Source: Cernens ardua (lineage in GTDB: Bacteria > Pseudomonadota > Gammaproteobacteria > Pseudomonadales > Halomonadaceae). From it: 64,000 bases of DNA. A model generated the notes under the pieces. The model did no database searches. It was given only the letters and a program-made list of their open reading frames with translations, and was not told where the DNA came from. Shown here piece after piece: positions 1 to 8,967 of the stretch (position 1 is its first letter; every line of letters begins with the position of its first letter). Location of the stretch: contig NZ_JBPCZH010000003.1 of NCBI RefSeq assembly GCF_051251085.1, positions 186,001 through 250,000 of the forward strand. Direction: 5' to 3'. The position numbers and the translations under genes are program-made.

Positions 1-135
1 TAATGTGCCGCCACCGCTGGTACAAAATGAAACGCACTGCTCAATAAAATAACGCATCATTGAGCGCCAGCGGCATTCATGATCAGAGTTCCCTACCCCA
101 GTCAGCCGACTGGAAAAGAACGACCCAGCGCGCCC

Positions 136-399
136 TTACTTGTTAGCAAGCTCTTCTGCCGGCAATTTTTCTTCAAGTTCAGCCAAGCGTTTTTCCAGAG
201 CTTCTACACGAGCTCGTGTACGTGTCAGAACATCCATCATGATATCGAAGTCTTCTCGAGACACCAGATCCAAACGGTCAAACGCGCCTTTCATCGCACC
301 CTGAACCGTTTTCTGAATCTCTTCGGGAGCCTGCGACACGTTGGAAAGGCGATCTCCCAGATGCTGTGCAATGCGGCCAAAAATCTCATTATTGGACAT
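136..399 (-). CDS. ubiK: Ubiquinone biosynthesis accessory factor UbiK (YqiC family)
   Basis: This 87-residue protein belongs to the BMFP/YqiC family, whose members bind UbiJ and help assemble the aerobic ubiquinone biosynthesis complex. The N-terminal half is an amphipathic helical region, and the C-terminal half (about residues 58-80, with RARVEALEKRLAELEEKL) is a strongly predicted coiled coil, as is typical of the family. Length matches the family. A GGAG sequence lies 8 nt before the ATG. It sits beside glnK, as in pseudomonads and halomonads, but is separated from it by about 870 bases and points the other way. Confidence 0.93.
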   Translation of the reverse strand: MSNNEIFGRIAQHLGDRLSNVSQAPEEIQKTVQGAMKGAFDRLDLVSREDFDIMMDVLTRTRARVEALEKRLAELEEKLPAEELANK

Positions 400-1275
400 G
401 ATAATTACTCCATAAAATACTTGATAAGCGTGTGTGGCACTGCCTGTACTACAGCCATGATCCCGGGAATGATGAATTGCCTGACTTACAGCCCATGCTC
501 TTGCTACATACTCTATATGATATGTACTTCGTGCTCTAAAGTACTCAAGACTACGAAGTATTAACCATTACGATATTGTTGACTTGTACATCTGCTGGCT
601 CACGTACCCGTTAACACATGAATCTATAGCGTATTTGCAAAGTATCGGCAGTTTACCCACAACCCCTCATTTGATTACGACCATTACCTTGGACACCAAT
701 AATAACTCATCAGAAAGCGGATGGCATCGCTGAAGAGGTGTAGGGTCATGTATCCACTCATACGCCTGGATCGCTGACATTGACGCACCAATTTGGTGCC
801 AATGAAAATATTTAACGGCACTTGATGCACCATCACAAGGCAAATGCCATTGACAATCCAGTCTGGTCAGTATTTTCGGCAGGACAATCCCATTCTCCAC
901 TCATCGTAACCCAATGATATTATTACAATTAATTGAAATATGGCATGATGTCTGCCCAGTGGGAGAATGACGATTCAGTTTGTCGCACCCTTGAATGGAC
1001 CATCATTTTTCAGGATAAACATTCTGAGGAAATTAGCGCAAACATCAGACATTATGTGCGTAATTCACGCTATCATGACACCATATGACCACGTGAGAGA
1101 AGCCACTATACTTATTCATGCTTCGCATCCATAAATAAGAAAGGGTCGTGCACAGAAAAACAAGCAGCCACTATGGAAAGTCATATTTCTCGTATTTCTG
1201 TATATTTCTATAGCTGTCAGGGGAATATTCTCCTGCCTACACAAAGATTCCCGTATTAGCCAAGGAAGACAGACA
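400..1275. other. Gene-poor intergenic region between ubiK and glnK
   Basis: There is no convincing gene in these 876 bases. One 77-codon leftward frame at 667-900 starts at GTG, has no recognisable motif, and I do not accept it as a gene. The region must hold the divergent promoters of ubiK and glnK. I searched by eye for a sigma-54 -24/-12 element ahead of glnK and did not find a convincing one. Confidence 0.5.
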
Positions 1276-1614
1276 ATGAAACTGGTGTCCGCGATTATCA
1301 AACCCTTTAAGCTGGACGACGTGCGTGAAGCACTTTCGGAAATTGGCATTCAGGGCATCACAGTGACTGAGGTAAAAGGCTTTGGTCGCCAAAAAGGACA
1401 TACCGAGCTCTACAGAGGGGCAGAGTATGTGGTGGACTTTCTTCCGAAGGTCAAACTGGAAGCAGCCATAGATGATAGTATGGTCGACCAGGTTATCGAA
1501 GCGATCTCATCTGTCGCCAACACAGGCAAGATCGGCGATGGCAAGATTTTTGTCTCTCCGCTGGAGCAAGTCATCCGTATCCGTACCGGTGAAACAGGCC
1601 CAGACGCCGTATAA
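1276..1614 (+). CDS. glnK: Nitrogen regulatory protein P-II (GlnK type)
   Basis: This is a 112-residue PII signalling protein that binds ATP/ADP and 2-oxoglutarate and reports nitrogen status to its partners. The T-loop (about residues 37-55) carries the uridylylation tyrosine at position 51 in the conserved context GHTELYRGAEY. The B-loop TGKIGDGKIF is at 83-92 and the C-loop arginines follow in VIRIRTGE. The N-terminus (MKLVSAIIKPFKLDDVREAL) and the sequence after the B-loop resemble GlnK more than GlnB. No amtB ammonium transporter gene follows, unlike the usual glnK-amtB pair; the next gene, fpr, is convergent. Confidence 0.93.
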   Translation: MKLVSAIIKPFKLDDVREALSEIGIQGITVTEVKGFGRQKGHTELYRGAEYVVDFLPKVKLEAAIDDSMVDQVIEAISSVANTGKIGDGKIFVSPLEQVIRIRTGETGPDAV

Positions 1615-1674
1615 CTACTTCACAGGCTGTCAACGTGAAAGTGCAGCTACCCAAGCCACGCTTTCCTACCCCAG

Positions 1675-1710
1675 GACCTGCCAGAGAAATGTCTCGGGCA
1701 GGTCTTGTTG
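1675..1710 (+). terminator. Possible glnK terminator
   Basis: An inverted repeat pairs GACCTGCC (1675-1682) with GGCAGGTC (1697-1704), and inside it GAGA pairs with TCTC around a four-base loop. The T-run after it is weak (TTGTT). It lies between convergent glnK and fpr. Confidence 0.45.
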
Positions 1711-1726
1711 GCTGATGGACGTGCTC

Positions 1727-2506
1727 CTATTTTTCAACGAAGGCACGTTCAATCACATAGTCGCCAGCCTCCCCCATCCTCGGGGAAATCTGAAAGCCCA
1801 GCTCATCCAATACCTGAGAAGTCTCGTCCAGCATGGCCGGGCTCCCGCATATCATCGCACGGTCATTGGTGGGACTCAGCGGAGGTAATCCGATATCAGA
1901 AGCGAGCTTTCCACTACGAATATGGTCCGTCAAACGACCTTGTGTATGAAATTCGTCACGTGTAACTGTCGGATAATAAATGAGTTTTTCCCTGATTTCG
2001 TCTGCCAGATACTCATGCGTCGGCAGCGTCTCAGTGATGAACTTATGGTAAGCCAGCTCGCTCGTCCAACGGACACCGTGTACCAGAATGATTTTGTCGA
2101 AACGGTCATAGGCTTCCGGGTCCTGAATCAGGCTCATGAAGGGAGCCAGCCCTGTTCCAGTTGAAAACAAGTACAGATGCCGCCCTTCACGCAGGTCATC
2201 AAGCACCAGCGTTCCCGTCGGTTTACGGCTTACTAGAACGGAATCATCCACTTGCAGATGTTGCAGGCGGGAAGTCAGCGGGCCATCAGGTACCTTGATC
2301 GAGAAAAATTCCAGATGATCCTGATAGTTTGGGCTGGCAATCGAATAGGCACGAACTAGCGGGCGACCTTCCACTTCAAGGCCAATCATTACGAATTGCC
2401 CATTCTTGAAGCGGAGCCCACGCTCACGGGTACAGGTAAAACTGAAAAGCGTCTCGTTCCAGTGAGTTACGCTTAAAACACGCTCGGTAGAAAACTTGCT
2501 GCTCAC
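1727..2506 (-). CDS. fpr: Ferredoxin/flavodoxin-NADP+ reductase
   Basis: This 259-residue FAD enzyme transfers electrons between NADPH and ferredoxin or flavodoxin, usually as part of the oxidative-stress and Fe-S supply response. The FAD-binding motif RAYS is at residues 52-55 and the NADP-binding GTGLAPFMS is at 117-125. The C-terminus ends in AFVEK, the short tail typical of bacterial FPRs. Length fits the family. It is convergent with glnK and stands alone as a transcription unit, since the next leftward gene is more than 230 bases upstream. Confidence 0.93.
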   Translation of the reverse strand: MSSKFSTERVLSVTHWNETLFSFTCTRERGLRFKNGQFVMIGLEVEGRPLVRAYSIASPNYQDHLEFFSIKVPDGPLTSRLQHLQVDDSVLVSRKPTGTLVLDDLREGRHLYLFSTGTGLAPFMSLIQDPEAYDRFDKIILVHGVRWTSELAYHKFITETLPTHEYLADEIREKLIYYPTVTRDEFHTQGRLTDHIRSGKLASDIGLPPLSPTNDRAMICGSPAMLDETSQVLDELGFQISPRMGEAGDYVIERAFVEK

Positions 2507-2741
2507 GACCTGCTCTCTTGCGTCACATTAGACGTCTTCAAATAAAATAGGGAGCCATTTCCGTAAAAGGAAGAGTTTTATTCATTATAACCTGTCGGGG
2601 AAAGCGCGTCTGTGCTCCTTTAACATCTGTACCACATTCAATCTATACTCGTTTAACAGATGACGTCCCAAGTGCCTTGTTCTTTTGAAACATCATACTC
2701 ATGATCACTTATTGCCCCTTGGGACAGCTCAACTCCTCCCC

Positions 2742-3650
2742 TTAGTGGCAGGAACGTACACGAGTCAGGAGTGGGCTTTGAGTGAGAGGATCCGTGATAA
2801 ACGCGCAGTCGATATGATAAAGCGTCTTCATGAGTTCAGAAGTCATGATATCGGTAGGCGCTCCCGCTGCGATGATTTTTCCTTCATGCATCGCAATCAA
2901 ATGGTCGGCATACCGACACGCATTCATCAGATCATGCACCACCATGATAACCGTTTTACCTTCTGCACGTGATAAATGGCGTATTAGCTCAAAAACTTCA
3001 ATTTGATGACCAATATCCAGCGCAGAGGTGGGTTCATCCAACAAGAGCAGCGGTGTGGATTGTGCAATTGTCATGGCTAACCATGCTCGCTGACGCTGAC
3101 CACCAGAAAGGGAGGCCAGCGGGCGATGAGCATAGTCCTCCAAGTGTGTCACCGCGAGGGAATACTCTACCCACTGCTGGTCGTCGCGGCTCCATTGCTG
3201 CCACCACCGTAAGTATGGCTGGCGCCCAAAGCGAATCAGCTCTGCGACAGATATCCCCTCAGGAGCCTGCGGTTGTTGAGATAAAAGTGCCAGGTTACGT
3301 GCAATCCAGTTGGGCGATTTACGGGATAGTGGCACATCGTCCAATAAAACCTGCCCGGCGGCAGGTTTTTTCAGCCGAGCCAATCCTGTCAGCAGGGTCG
3401 ATTTACCACAGCCGTTCGGCCCGATAATGGCAGTGACCTTTTGGGGTGGAAAGACTTGAGTGAAGTCTTCAACCACCACCGTATTCGCATACGTTAGCGT
3501 CAGCCCTTCGGCCCGTAAGAGGGGTGCCCCATTAATACGCTCACCTATACGTGAGCGGCCTTTCTCCTGTTCGACATCCGACTGAGAGACTGTTTCCCTT
3601 GTATGCAGACAATCCGGGAGCAGGCCGCCTCGCTTTGGTATCGCTTTCAT
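2742..3650 (-). CDS. Iron-siderophore ABC transporter, ATP-binding protein
   Basis: This is a FepC/FhuC-type ATPase of about 302 residues that powers import of ferric siderophore. From the chosen start, Walker A (GPNGCGKST) is at about 77-85, the signature LSGGQRQR at 181-188, Walker B LLLLDEP at 201-207 and the switch histidine at 239. I chose the ATG at 3650 because it overlaps the preceding permease stop as ATGA and has a perfect AAGGAGG 6 nt upstream; the open frame runs 16 codons further. It is the last gene of a four-gene operon. The substrate cannot be told from sequence. Confidence 0.9.
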   Translation of the reverse strand: MKAIPKRGGLLPDCLHTRETVSQSDVEQEKGRSRIGERINGAPLLRAEGLTLTYANTVVVEDFTQVFPPQKVTAIIGPNGCGKSTLLTGLARLKKPAAGQVLLDDVPLSRKSPNWIARNLALLSQQPQAPEGISVAELIRFGRQPYLRWWQQWSRDDQQWVEYSLAVTHLEDYAHRPLASLSGGQRQRAWLAMTIAQSTPLLLLDEPTSALDIGHQIEVFELIRHLSRAEGKTVIMVVHDLMNACRYADHLIAMHEGKIIAAGAPTDIMTSELMKTLYHIDCAFITDPLTQSPLLTRVRSCH

Positions 3651-4825
3651 AGGGAACCTCCTTTTTCTGAATATCTGAACAATATCCAGAGCAGGCAAGG
3701 CCCACCCAACAATGCCGTGATAATCCCTACCGGGATTTCAATATCCCCGAAAATCGTACGTCCCAGGGTATCGGCAATCACCATTAACGTTGCGCCTGCC
3801 AACATGGCATTGATGAAAGGCACTGAATGACGGCCCGTTATCGCACGAGCTATTTCAGGCCCCATCAATCCTATCATGGCAACAGGCCCCGCCAACGCGA
3901 TGGCCAGTGATGCACAGATAACAGCCTGCAGCAACAGCGCTAACCGAATGACTGAAAGCCGTATGCCCCATGCCCTGATCAAAGTGTCAGCAAAGTAGAG
4001 GGTACGTAGCCTGAAACCTAGCCAAAAAGAGACAGGCAAACACAGTGCCAATGCGACCCACATGCGTATAAGTGCAGCCTGGGAAGTATTACCTAGACTT
4101 CCGGTAGTCCATGAAGCCGTGGTATTGGCAAATTCAAGACTATTACGTGCGAGCAGCAATGTTGTCAGGGCATGGCAGAGTGCTCCTATCCCCACACCAA
4201 TGACGGCGAAACCGAATCCACCTTGAGATATACCGCCAGCCAGCAGAAAGGTCAGTACGACTATCCCGAAAGCCGCGATCATGGCCCACCAGGTTGCCTC
4301 AACGCCAGAGGGAAAGAAGGCAATGGCAAATACGGCACCCAGGGTGGCGGCTTGACCTATACCAATCACGTCCGGTACAGCCAATCGATTACGTGTCAGG
4401 GTTTGCATCAGACACCCAGCTAACGCAAAGCCGGCACCACTGGCGATAGCGGCTGATATACGGGGTAGTCGTAACTCATTAATGAGGAAAAGATCAGCGG
4501 GTTCTCCGCCATGGAAAAGTGCTTCAATCACTCGGAAGGGAGAAATCATCAAATTACCGCACATCAATCCTGCCAGAGCACTAAGAAAGAGAATACAGGT
4601 CAGCCACATCCCCGCTCGAAGCGCTCGGCGGGAGACAAGAAAGCAAAAACAGGATGCATGACGGTCAGCAGAAGGACGGAATACTCGCTTTCGCAAAAAA
4701 GGGAGTACAACGTGAATCGTACCACTCAAGGTATCCACCGAACGGGAAGAAGACATCGTACGGCTTTTCACATAGGCAGCTGCTGAACAATCAAGATCAC
4801 TCATTTCCTTTTCATCACGGGTCAT
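3647..4825 (-). CDS. Iron-siderophore ABC transporter permease (FecCD family)
   Basis: This 392-residue membrane protein is one of two permeases of the importer. The FecCD core of hydrophobic helices begins near residue 70, after a polar, cysteine-containing N-terminal extension. Typical FecCD features are present: ELRLPR before the first core helix region, a cytoplasmic coupling stretch near GPVAMIGLMGPEIAR, and a C-terminal LLGGPCLLWILF. The start at 4825 overlaps the upstream stop as ATGA. An in-frame ATG at 4804 with AAGGA before it is a possible alternative and would shorten the extension by seven residues. Confidence 0.88.
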   Translation of the reverse strand: MTRDEKEMSDLDCSAAAYVKSRTMSSSRSVDTLSGTIHVVLPFLRKRVFRPSADRHASCFCFLVSRRALRAGMWLTCILFLSALAGLMCGNLMISPFRVIEALFHGGEPADLFLINELRLPRISAAIASGAGFALAGCLMQTLTRNRLAVPDVIGIGQAATLGAVFAIAFFPSGVEATWWAMIAAFGIVVLTFLLAGGISQGGFGFAVIGVGIGALCHALTTLLLARNSLEFANTTASWTTGSLGNTSQAALIRMWVALALCLPVSFWLGFRLRTLYFADTLIRAWGIRLSVIRLALLLQAVICASLAIALAGPVAMIGLMGPEIARAITGRHSVPFINAMLAGATLMVIADTLGRTIFGDIEIPVGIITALLGGPCLLWILFRYSEKGGSL

Positions 4826-6024
4826 GACGTTATCCTGTCGATACCTGTTTCAGCTTCGGTGTCTTTTTCATGGTCAATGTCTATTTCAGGATCAGTGCCT
4901 TTTTTGCCGCTCATGCCATTTTGAGTATAAATGTGCTTTCTGTAACTTCCCCCCCCCCTTCGACGATAAACAACACTGATCAGAAAGGGAGCACCCAACA
5001 ATGCCATGACAAGATTAAGGGGTTGTTCGCTGGGAGGGGCAACGTTGCGGGCGCAAGTATCAGCCATTAACAGCAAAAGCGCCCCCAATAAAGCACACAT
5101 GGGCAACATATAACGAGACTGCATCCCCAATAAACGACGAGCCATAGTGGGGACAAGCATGCCCAGGAATGAAATCGGCCCCGCCAGAACCACAGAGACC
5201 CCGCTCAATAAAGCGATCGCTGTTAATGCAACTGCACGAATCCACGCAGGACGATACCCCAGTGATCGAGTCATTTCTTCATTCAATATGAGAGCGGGAA
5301 AAAAGCGGGCACCACCAATAACCAATAGGATCCCCACGCTAAAAGGTATCAACACAGTGCTTATCTGGGTACGTGAGCTGCCCGCAATCGAGCCCATAAC
5401 CCAGAATCGCATTTCATCCGCGGTGTGCTGATCCAGTAACAGTAAAATGGCAGTGAAGGCCATCAGTGTTCCTTTGAGTGCGGCACCGGCCAATACCAAA
5501 CGAAGTGGATCATTGGAGGAAGTCCCCATCATCCCATTTCTTATACGTGAGCCTTCACGATGCTCTCGAAATACGATCATCATCGTGCCAAGCGTAAAAA
5601 GAGCGCCCAAGGAGGCTATCCACACCTGAGCCATAGCCAGGGTAACGCCCATAAACATGGAAAAAGCGACAAGTACCAATGCGGCAGGAGTCACGCCCAG
5701 CAAATCCGGATCAGCCAATGGATTTTTGGTGATTACTTGAACCAAGTATCCCGCTACCCCCAACGACACCCCGGCCAGCAAGCCCGCCCATAATCGCGGC
5801 AACCTTAACTCGCCCAAAACATATAGAGCGTCTTCGTTATCCTGCCAAAGGGAAGACAGCAAGGGCCTTGCCGATATTTCCCCGCTCCCTTGCAGGACCT
5901 CCAGCAGAGTGACACTCACCAGAAGGCAAGTAACAATAATGAAGCTGGCTTTTGGCTGGCGGGCGAATTTCAATATGCCGTAATTTGAAAAAAAGCGGCG
6001 TCTTACCAAAGGCAACTCGCTCAT
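4822..6024 (-). CDS. Iron-siderophore ABC transporter permease (FecCD family)
   Basis: This 400-residue FecCD permease pairs with the next gene's product to form the channel. Core features are LRLPRLWAGLLAG, DPDLLGVTPAA and GPISFLGMLVPTMAR. The normal family C-terminus (LLGAPFLISVVYRRRGG) is followed by an extra tail of about 40 charged residues rich in Asp and Glu. The junction is encoded by an uninterrupted run of ten G (ten C on the + strand, 4949-4958). The stop overlaps the next start (ATGA), and the start overlaps the binding-protein stop in the same way, so all four genes look translationally coupled. Confidence 0.88.
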   Translation of the reverse strand: MSELPLVRRRFFSNYGILKFARQPKASFIIVTCLLVSVTLLEVLQGSGEISARPLLSSLWQDNEDALYVLGELRLPRLWAGLLAGVSLGVAGYLVQVITKNPLADPDLLGVTPAALVLVAFSMFMGVTLAMAQVWIASLGALFTLGTMMIVFREHREGSRIRNGMMGTSSNDPLRLVLAGAALKGTLMAFTAILLLLDQHTADEMRFWVMGSIAGSSRTQISTVLIPFSVGILLVIGGARFFPALILNEEMTRSLGYRPAWIRAVALTAIALLSGVSVVLAGPISFLGMLVPTMARRLLGMQSRYMLPMCALLGALLLLMADTCARNVAPPSEQPLNLVMALLGAPFLISVVYRRRGGGSYRKHIYTQNGMSGKKGTDPEIDIDHEKDTEAETGIDRITS

Positions 6025-7412
6025 CCGGGAACCTCTGAGGGTCTTGGTAATACCATTTTGTTCTCGAGATCATCAAGAATAGCGTTTGCTGCCAACGGAC
6101 CTGCCGCACTCGTCCACAGGGAACCATCCACCGCGATAACACGTCCCTTCCTGACAGCCTCAAGCCTTTTCATTGCAGGGTGGAGGCGTGCGCGGCCAAG
6201 CGCGCTTTCTCCCTGATGATTTAACGTCGCCAGAACAATCCATCCGTGATCAACTTGCTTCAGATGTTCTAGACCAATGACGTCTGAATGTGGTTGACGC
6301 ATCATCTGACGAGCAAGGGGAAATGACGGAAACCCCAATTGCCTGACCAGCTCACCGGCAAATACCCTGTCTGACATCACCACTGCACCTTGCGGTAACC
6401 ACCGAATCAGCACCAATGGCAGTTTTGTTTGGGCTCCCAATTGCACTTTGATGTGCTGAATACGTAAATCCAGTTGCCGGAAAACATCATTGATCTGCAC
6501 GGACTTTCCCAGTGCAGAAGCAAACAGTAAAGCCTCTTTGCGCCAATACCCCGGCGCAAAAGGATCATCAACGATACGGGGGGGAACAATCGTAGGCGCA
6601 ATGCGACTCAACCGACGATAAAGCTCAGGCTGGGTATAAGGACTAGCCAAAATCAGATCCGGCTTAAGGCCCAACACCCGCTCCAGATTAATCTCACGAG
6701 GTGTGCCCACAATTGCGACACGCTCGGTATCTTTGCGTAAGTAAGTAGCCACTGACTTGCCACCACGCGTCGCGACAGCACCAATAGGATGACTACCCAC
6801 AGCCACCACAGTGTCCAGGGCCGCTTCATAGAGAGTAACAATACGTTTGGGTGAAGCAGGTACCTGCACATCACCGAAGGCTGTCTCAATGATATTACCT
6901 TCCCCGGGAAGTACTGCTGCCACTGCATTGGCGGGAGCGATGCCATTCAGGCTTGCCACTACCACGGCAAGCACAACCATCCCTTTACCTCTTGCCATAA
7001 AAAGAACCCATTGACGCAGCAACATATGCAAGTGGGTACTTACTTTTAAAGAGTAGAGAAAACGCCAGAGTGACTGACATACCTTGATGACTCGTCGGCG
7101 TCGTGAGGCAACAAAGGTACATAGTGCGTCTACACGCGGCATGATGTTAGCCGCATAACGTGACAATCGACCTGATATGAGACGATGAAACTGCTTTGGA
7201 AACAGCCATTTGAAACAGGCAATCAATAAACAAGCGGTAAGCATGATGATAAACACCCCATACGATACAGCCCCATGGATCAGCGATTCAGATAGGAATT
7301 CAGAATGCAGTAAATACTCACTAACGTACCGCATGACAAGGTCAGATAAAGTGCCATCTAAAATGTAGTGGACTAAAAAGACCAATACACCGCATTCAGA
7401 AAGAAGTGTCAC
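6021..7412 (-). CDS. Iron-siderophore ABC transporter, periplasmic binding protein with odd N-terminus
   Basis: The C-terminal 290 residues are a class III (FhuD/FepB-like) binding domain: PKRIVTLYEAALDTVVAVGS, GLKPDLILAS and a C-terminal DDLENKMVLP. A normal signal peptide, MARGKGMVVLAVVVASLNGIA followed by PANA, starts at codon 139 (position 6998). Before it lie about 138 codons with one long hydrophobic segment (about residues 48-70) and a basic RRRR stretch, which binding proteins do not normally have. The outer start at 7412 is GTG without a Shine-Dalgarno sequence, so the true start may be internal. It is the first gene of the operon and lies just below a Fur-box-like site. Confidence 0.8.
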   Translation of the reverse strand: MTLLSECGVLVFLVHYILDGTLSDLVMRYVSEYLLHSEFLSESLIHGAVSYGVFIIMLTACLLIACFKWLFPKQFHRLISGRLSRYAANIMPRVDALCTFVASRRRRVIKVCQSLWRFLYSLKVSTHLHMLLRQWVLFMARGKGMVVLAVVVASLNGIAPANAVAAVLPGEGNIIETAFGDVQVPASPKRIVTLYEAALDTVVAVGSHPIGAVATRGGKSVATYLRKDTERVAIVGTPREINLERVLGLKPDLILASPYTQPELYRRLSRIAPTIVPPRIVDDPFAPGYWRKEALLFASALGKSVQINDVFRQLDLRIQHIKVQLGAQTKLPLVLIRWLPQGAVVMSDRVFAGELVRQLGFPSFPLARQMMRQPHSDVIGLEHLKQVDHGWIVLATLNHQGESALGRARLHPAMKRLEAVRKGRVIAVDGSLWTSAAGPLAANAILDDLENKMVLPRPSEVPG

Positions 7413-7418
7413 TTAATT

Positions 7419-7437
7419 GAAAATGAGTTTCATTATA
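7419..7437 (-). promoter_or_regulatory. Fur-box-like operator
   Basis: GAAAATGAGTTTCATTATA matches the 19-base Fur consensus (GATAATGATAATCATTATC) at 14 positions by my count. It lies immediately upstream of the iron-transporter operon, so iron-dependent repression by Fur is the likely control. The assignment is from sequence pattern only. Confidence 0.72.
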
Positions 7438-7493
7438 TTTAGGAAAAAGAACCGTAGAATTAAGATTAAAGAAAGTTTTCTACGTGGGGGGAT

Positions 7494-7529
7494 AAAAAAA
7501 ACCGCCTAACTTTATTCAAGGTAGACGGC
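7494..7529 (-). terminator. Terminator of hemE
   Basis: Read leftward, a hairpin built from GCCGTCTACCTT and AAGTTAGGCGG (7502-7529, two mismatches) is followed by eight T (7494-7501). It lies just downstream of the hemE stop codon. Confidence 0.7.
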
Positions 7530-7553
7530 ATGTAAAAGCGACAAGGTAAGGTG

Positions 7554-8615
7554 CTATGAGTGATATTGCGGGCTTGATTCGTGCAAAGCATCCAGCATGA
7601 TATTCACGCTTTCGGGCGCTGTAAATTGCGAAATTCCGTGTCCAAGATTGAATATATGCCCCTCACCGTGACCATAGCTTTTCAGTGTACGGGCTACTTC
7701 GCTACGAATAACCTCAGGCGTACCAAAGAGCACATTGGGGTCCAGGTTCCCTTGAATGGCGACCTTGTTCCCTACACGTGCTCGTGCTTGAGAGAGCTCA
7801 ATCCCCCAGTCCACCCCTATCGCTGAACAGCCGCTGTCTGCGATGGCTTCCAGCCACTGCCCACCCTGCTTAGTGAAAAGAATTACCGGCACTTCACGCC
7901 CTTCATGTTCGCGTATGAGCCCTTCCACGATGCGCTTCATATAATCCAGTGAGAAGGCCTGATACGCGGGTGTCGTTAACACGCCGCCCCAGGTATCAAA
8001 AATCTGAACGGCCTGTGCACCGGCCAGGATCTGCGCATTGAGGTAGTCCGTCACGCTGTCTGCCAACAATGACAAGAGAGCGTGCAATGTTTCAGGGTCG
8101 CTGTACATCATGGCCTTGATATGGCGAAAATCCTTGCTTGGGCCACCTTCCACCATGTAGGTCGCCAGTGTCCACGGACTACCTGAAAACCCTATCAGCG
8201 GTACCGTACCATTCAGCTCGCGGCGAATAACACTAACGGCTTCAGTAACATACCCCAGATCGCTTGTCATGTTCGGCTTTTTCAACGCATCAATAGCCGC
8301 CCGATCCTGTACCGGATGCGTGAATTTAGGCCCCACACCGGGCTCGAAATGTAAACCAAGCCCCATGGCATCTGGAATGGTCAGAATATCCGAAAAGAGG
8401 ATAGCCGCATCCAACGAATAACGACGCAACGGCTGTAATGTCACTTCACAGGCCAGTGCCGAGTTGCGGCACAGGGACATGAAATCTCCCGCTTGCGCAC
8501 GCGTTTCACGATACTCAGGCAAATATCGCCCTGCCTGACGCATCATCCAGACGGGGGTACGATCAACGGGCTGACGTAATAGCGCTCGCAGAAAACGGTC
8601 GTTTTTCAAACTCAT
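7554..8615 (-). CDS. hemE: Uroporphyrinogen decarboxylase
   Basis: HemE removes the four acetate carboxyls of uroporphyrinogen III to give coproporphyrinogen III in cytosolic heme synthesis. The 353-residue length is standard. The diagnostic N-terminal signature RTPVWMMRQAGRYLPEYR is near residues 19-36, and the substrate-binding aspartate region ILFSDILTIPDAMG follows near residue 72. The C-terminal FNLGHGI is also conserved. It is a single gene, with its own terminator, divergent from ribA. Confidence 0.97.
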   Translation of the reverse strand: MSLKNDRFLRALLRQPVDRTPVWMMRQAGRYLPEYRETRAQAGDFMSLCRNSALACEVTLQPLRRYSLDAAILFSDILTIPDAMGLGLHFEPGVGPKFTHPVQDRAAIDALKKPNMTSDLGYVTEAVSVIRRELNGTVPLIGFSGSPWTLATYMVEGGPSKDFRHIKAMMYSDPETLHALLSLLADSVTDYLNAQILAGAQAVQIFDTWGGVLTTPAYQAFSLDYMKRIVEGLIREHEGREVPVILFTKQGGQWLEAIADSGCSAIGVDWGIELSQARARVGNKVAIQGNLDPNVLFGTPEVIRSEVARTLKSYGHGEGHIFNLGHGISQFTAPESVNIMLDALHESSPQYHS

Positions 8616-8967
8616 GCAGCAATCTCGTTTGGTATGAGTGAATAATGCCCCTATTCTAACTGATAATACGGACTACTGCCGAGTTGGCTCTTCCTATAAC
8701 GACTGTAACCATTACCTATTCCCTGACAGTCTCGTATGCTGAAAAAGGCCTTTTGGCATGAAAGATTAAAGGGTATTACTCAGCGTATCGATGGCAGCAT
8801 TTGCCCCGTTAGAGGCATCCAGAAAGGGAGAATATGGTCTTGAGTATATTTAGACTATAAATAGGCCCAATCGTAGTAAGACGAAATGCAGAAAGAGTGA
8901 TAAAGTAACGCGTTATTTCATTGATCAAATGCTGTCGGGCTACTCTGGCAGCTGATGTGAGGTCTCT
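8616..8967. other. Divergent intergenic region hemE/ribA
   Basis: There is no gene here. It should contain the promoters of hemE and ribA. I looked for an FMN riboswitch ahead of ribA and saw none. Confidence 0.5.

Noticed and set aside
79..564. 161-codon forward open frame over ubiK
   Set aside because: It lies antisense to ubiK, which has clear family similarity, and the translation shows no domain.
667..900. 77-codon leftward open frame upstream of glnK
   Set aside because: GTG start, no motif, no good ribosome-binding site; kept only as part of the intergenic note.
8616..8967. FMN riboswitch ahead of ribA
   Set aside because: None of the conserved FMN aptamer sequence blocks is visible.
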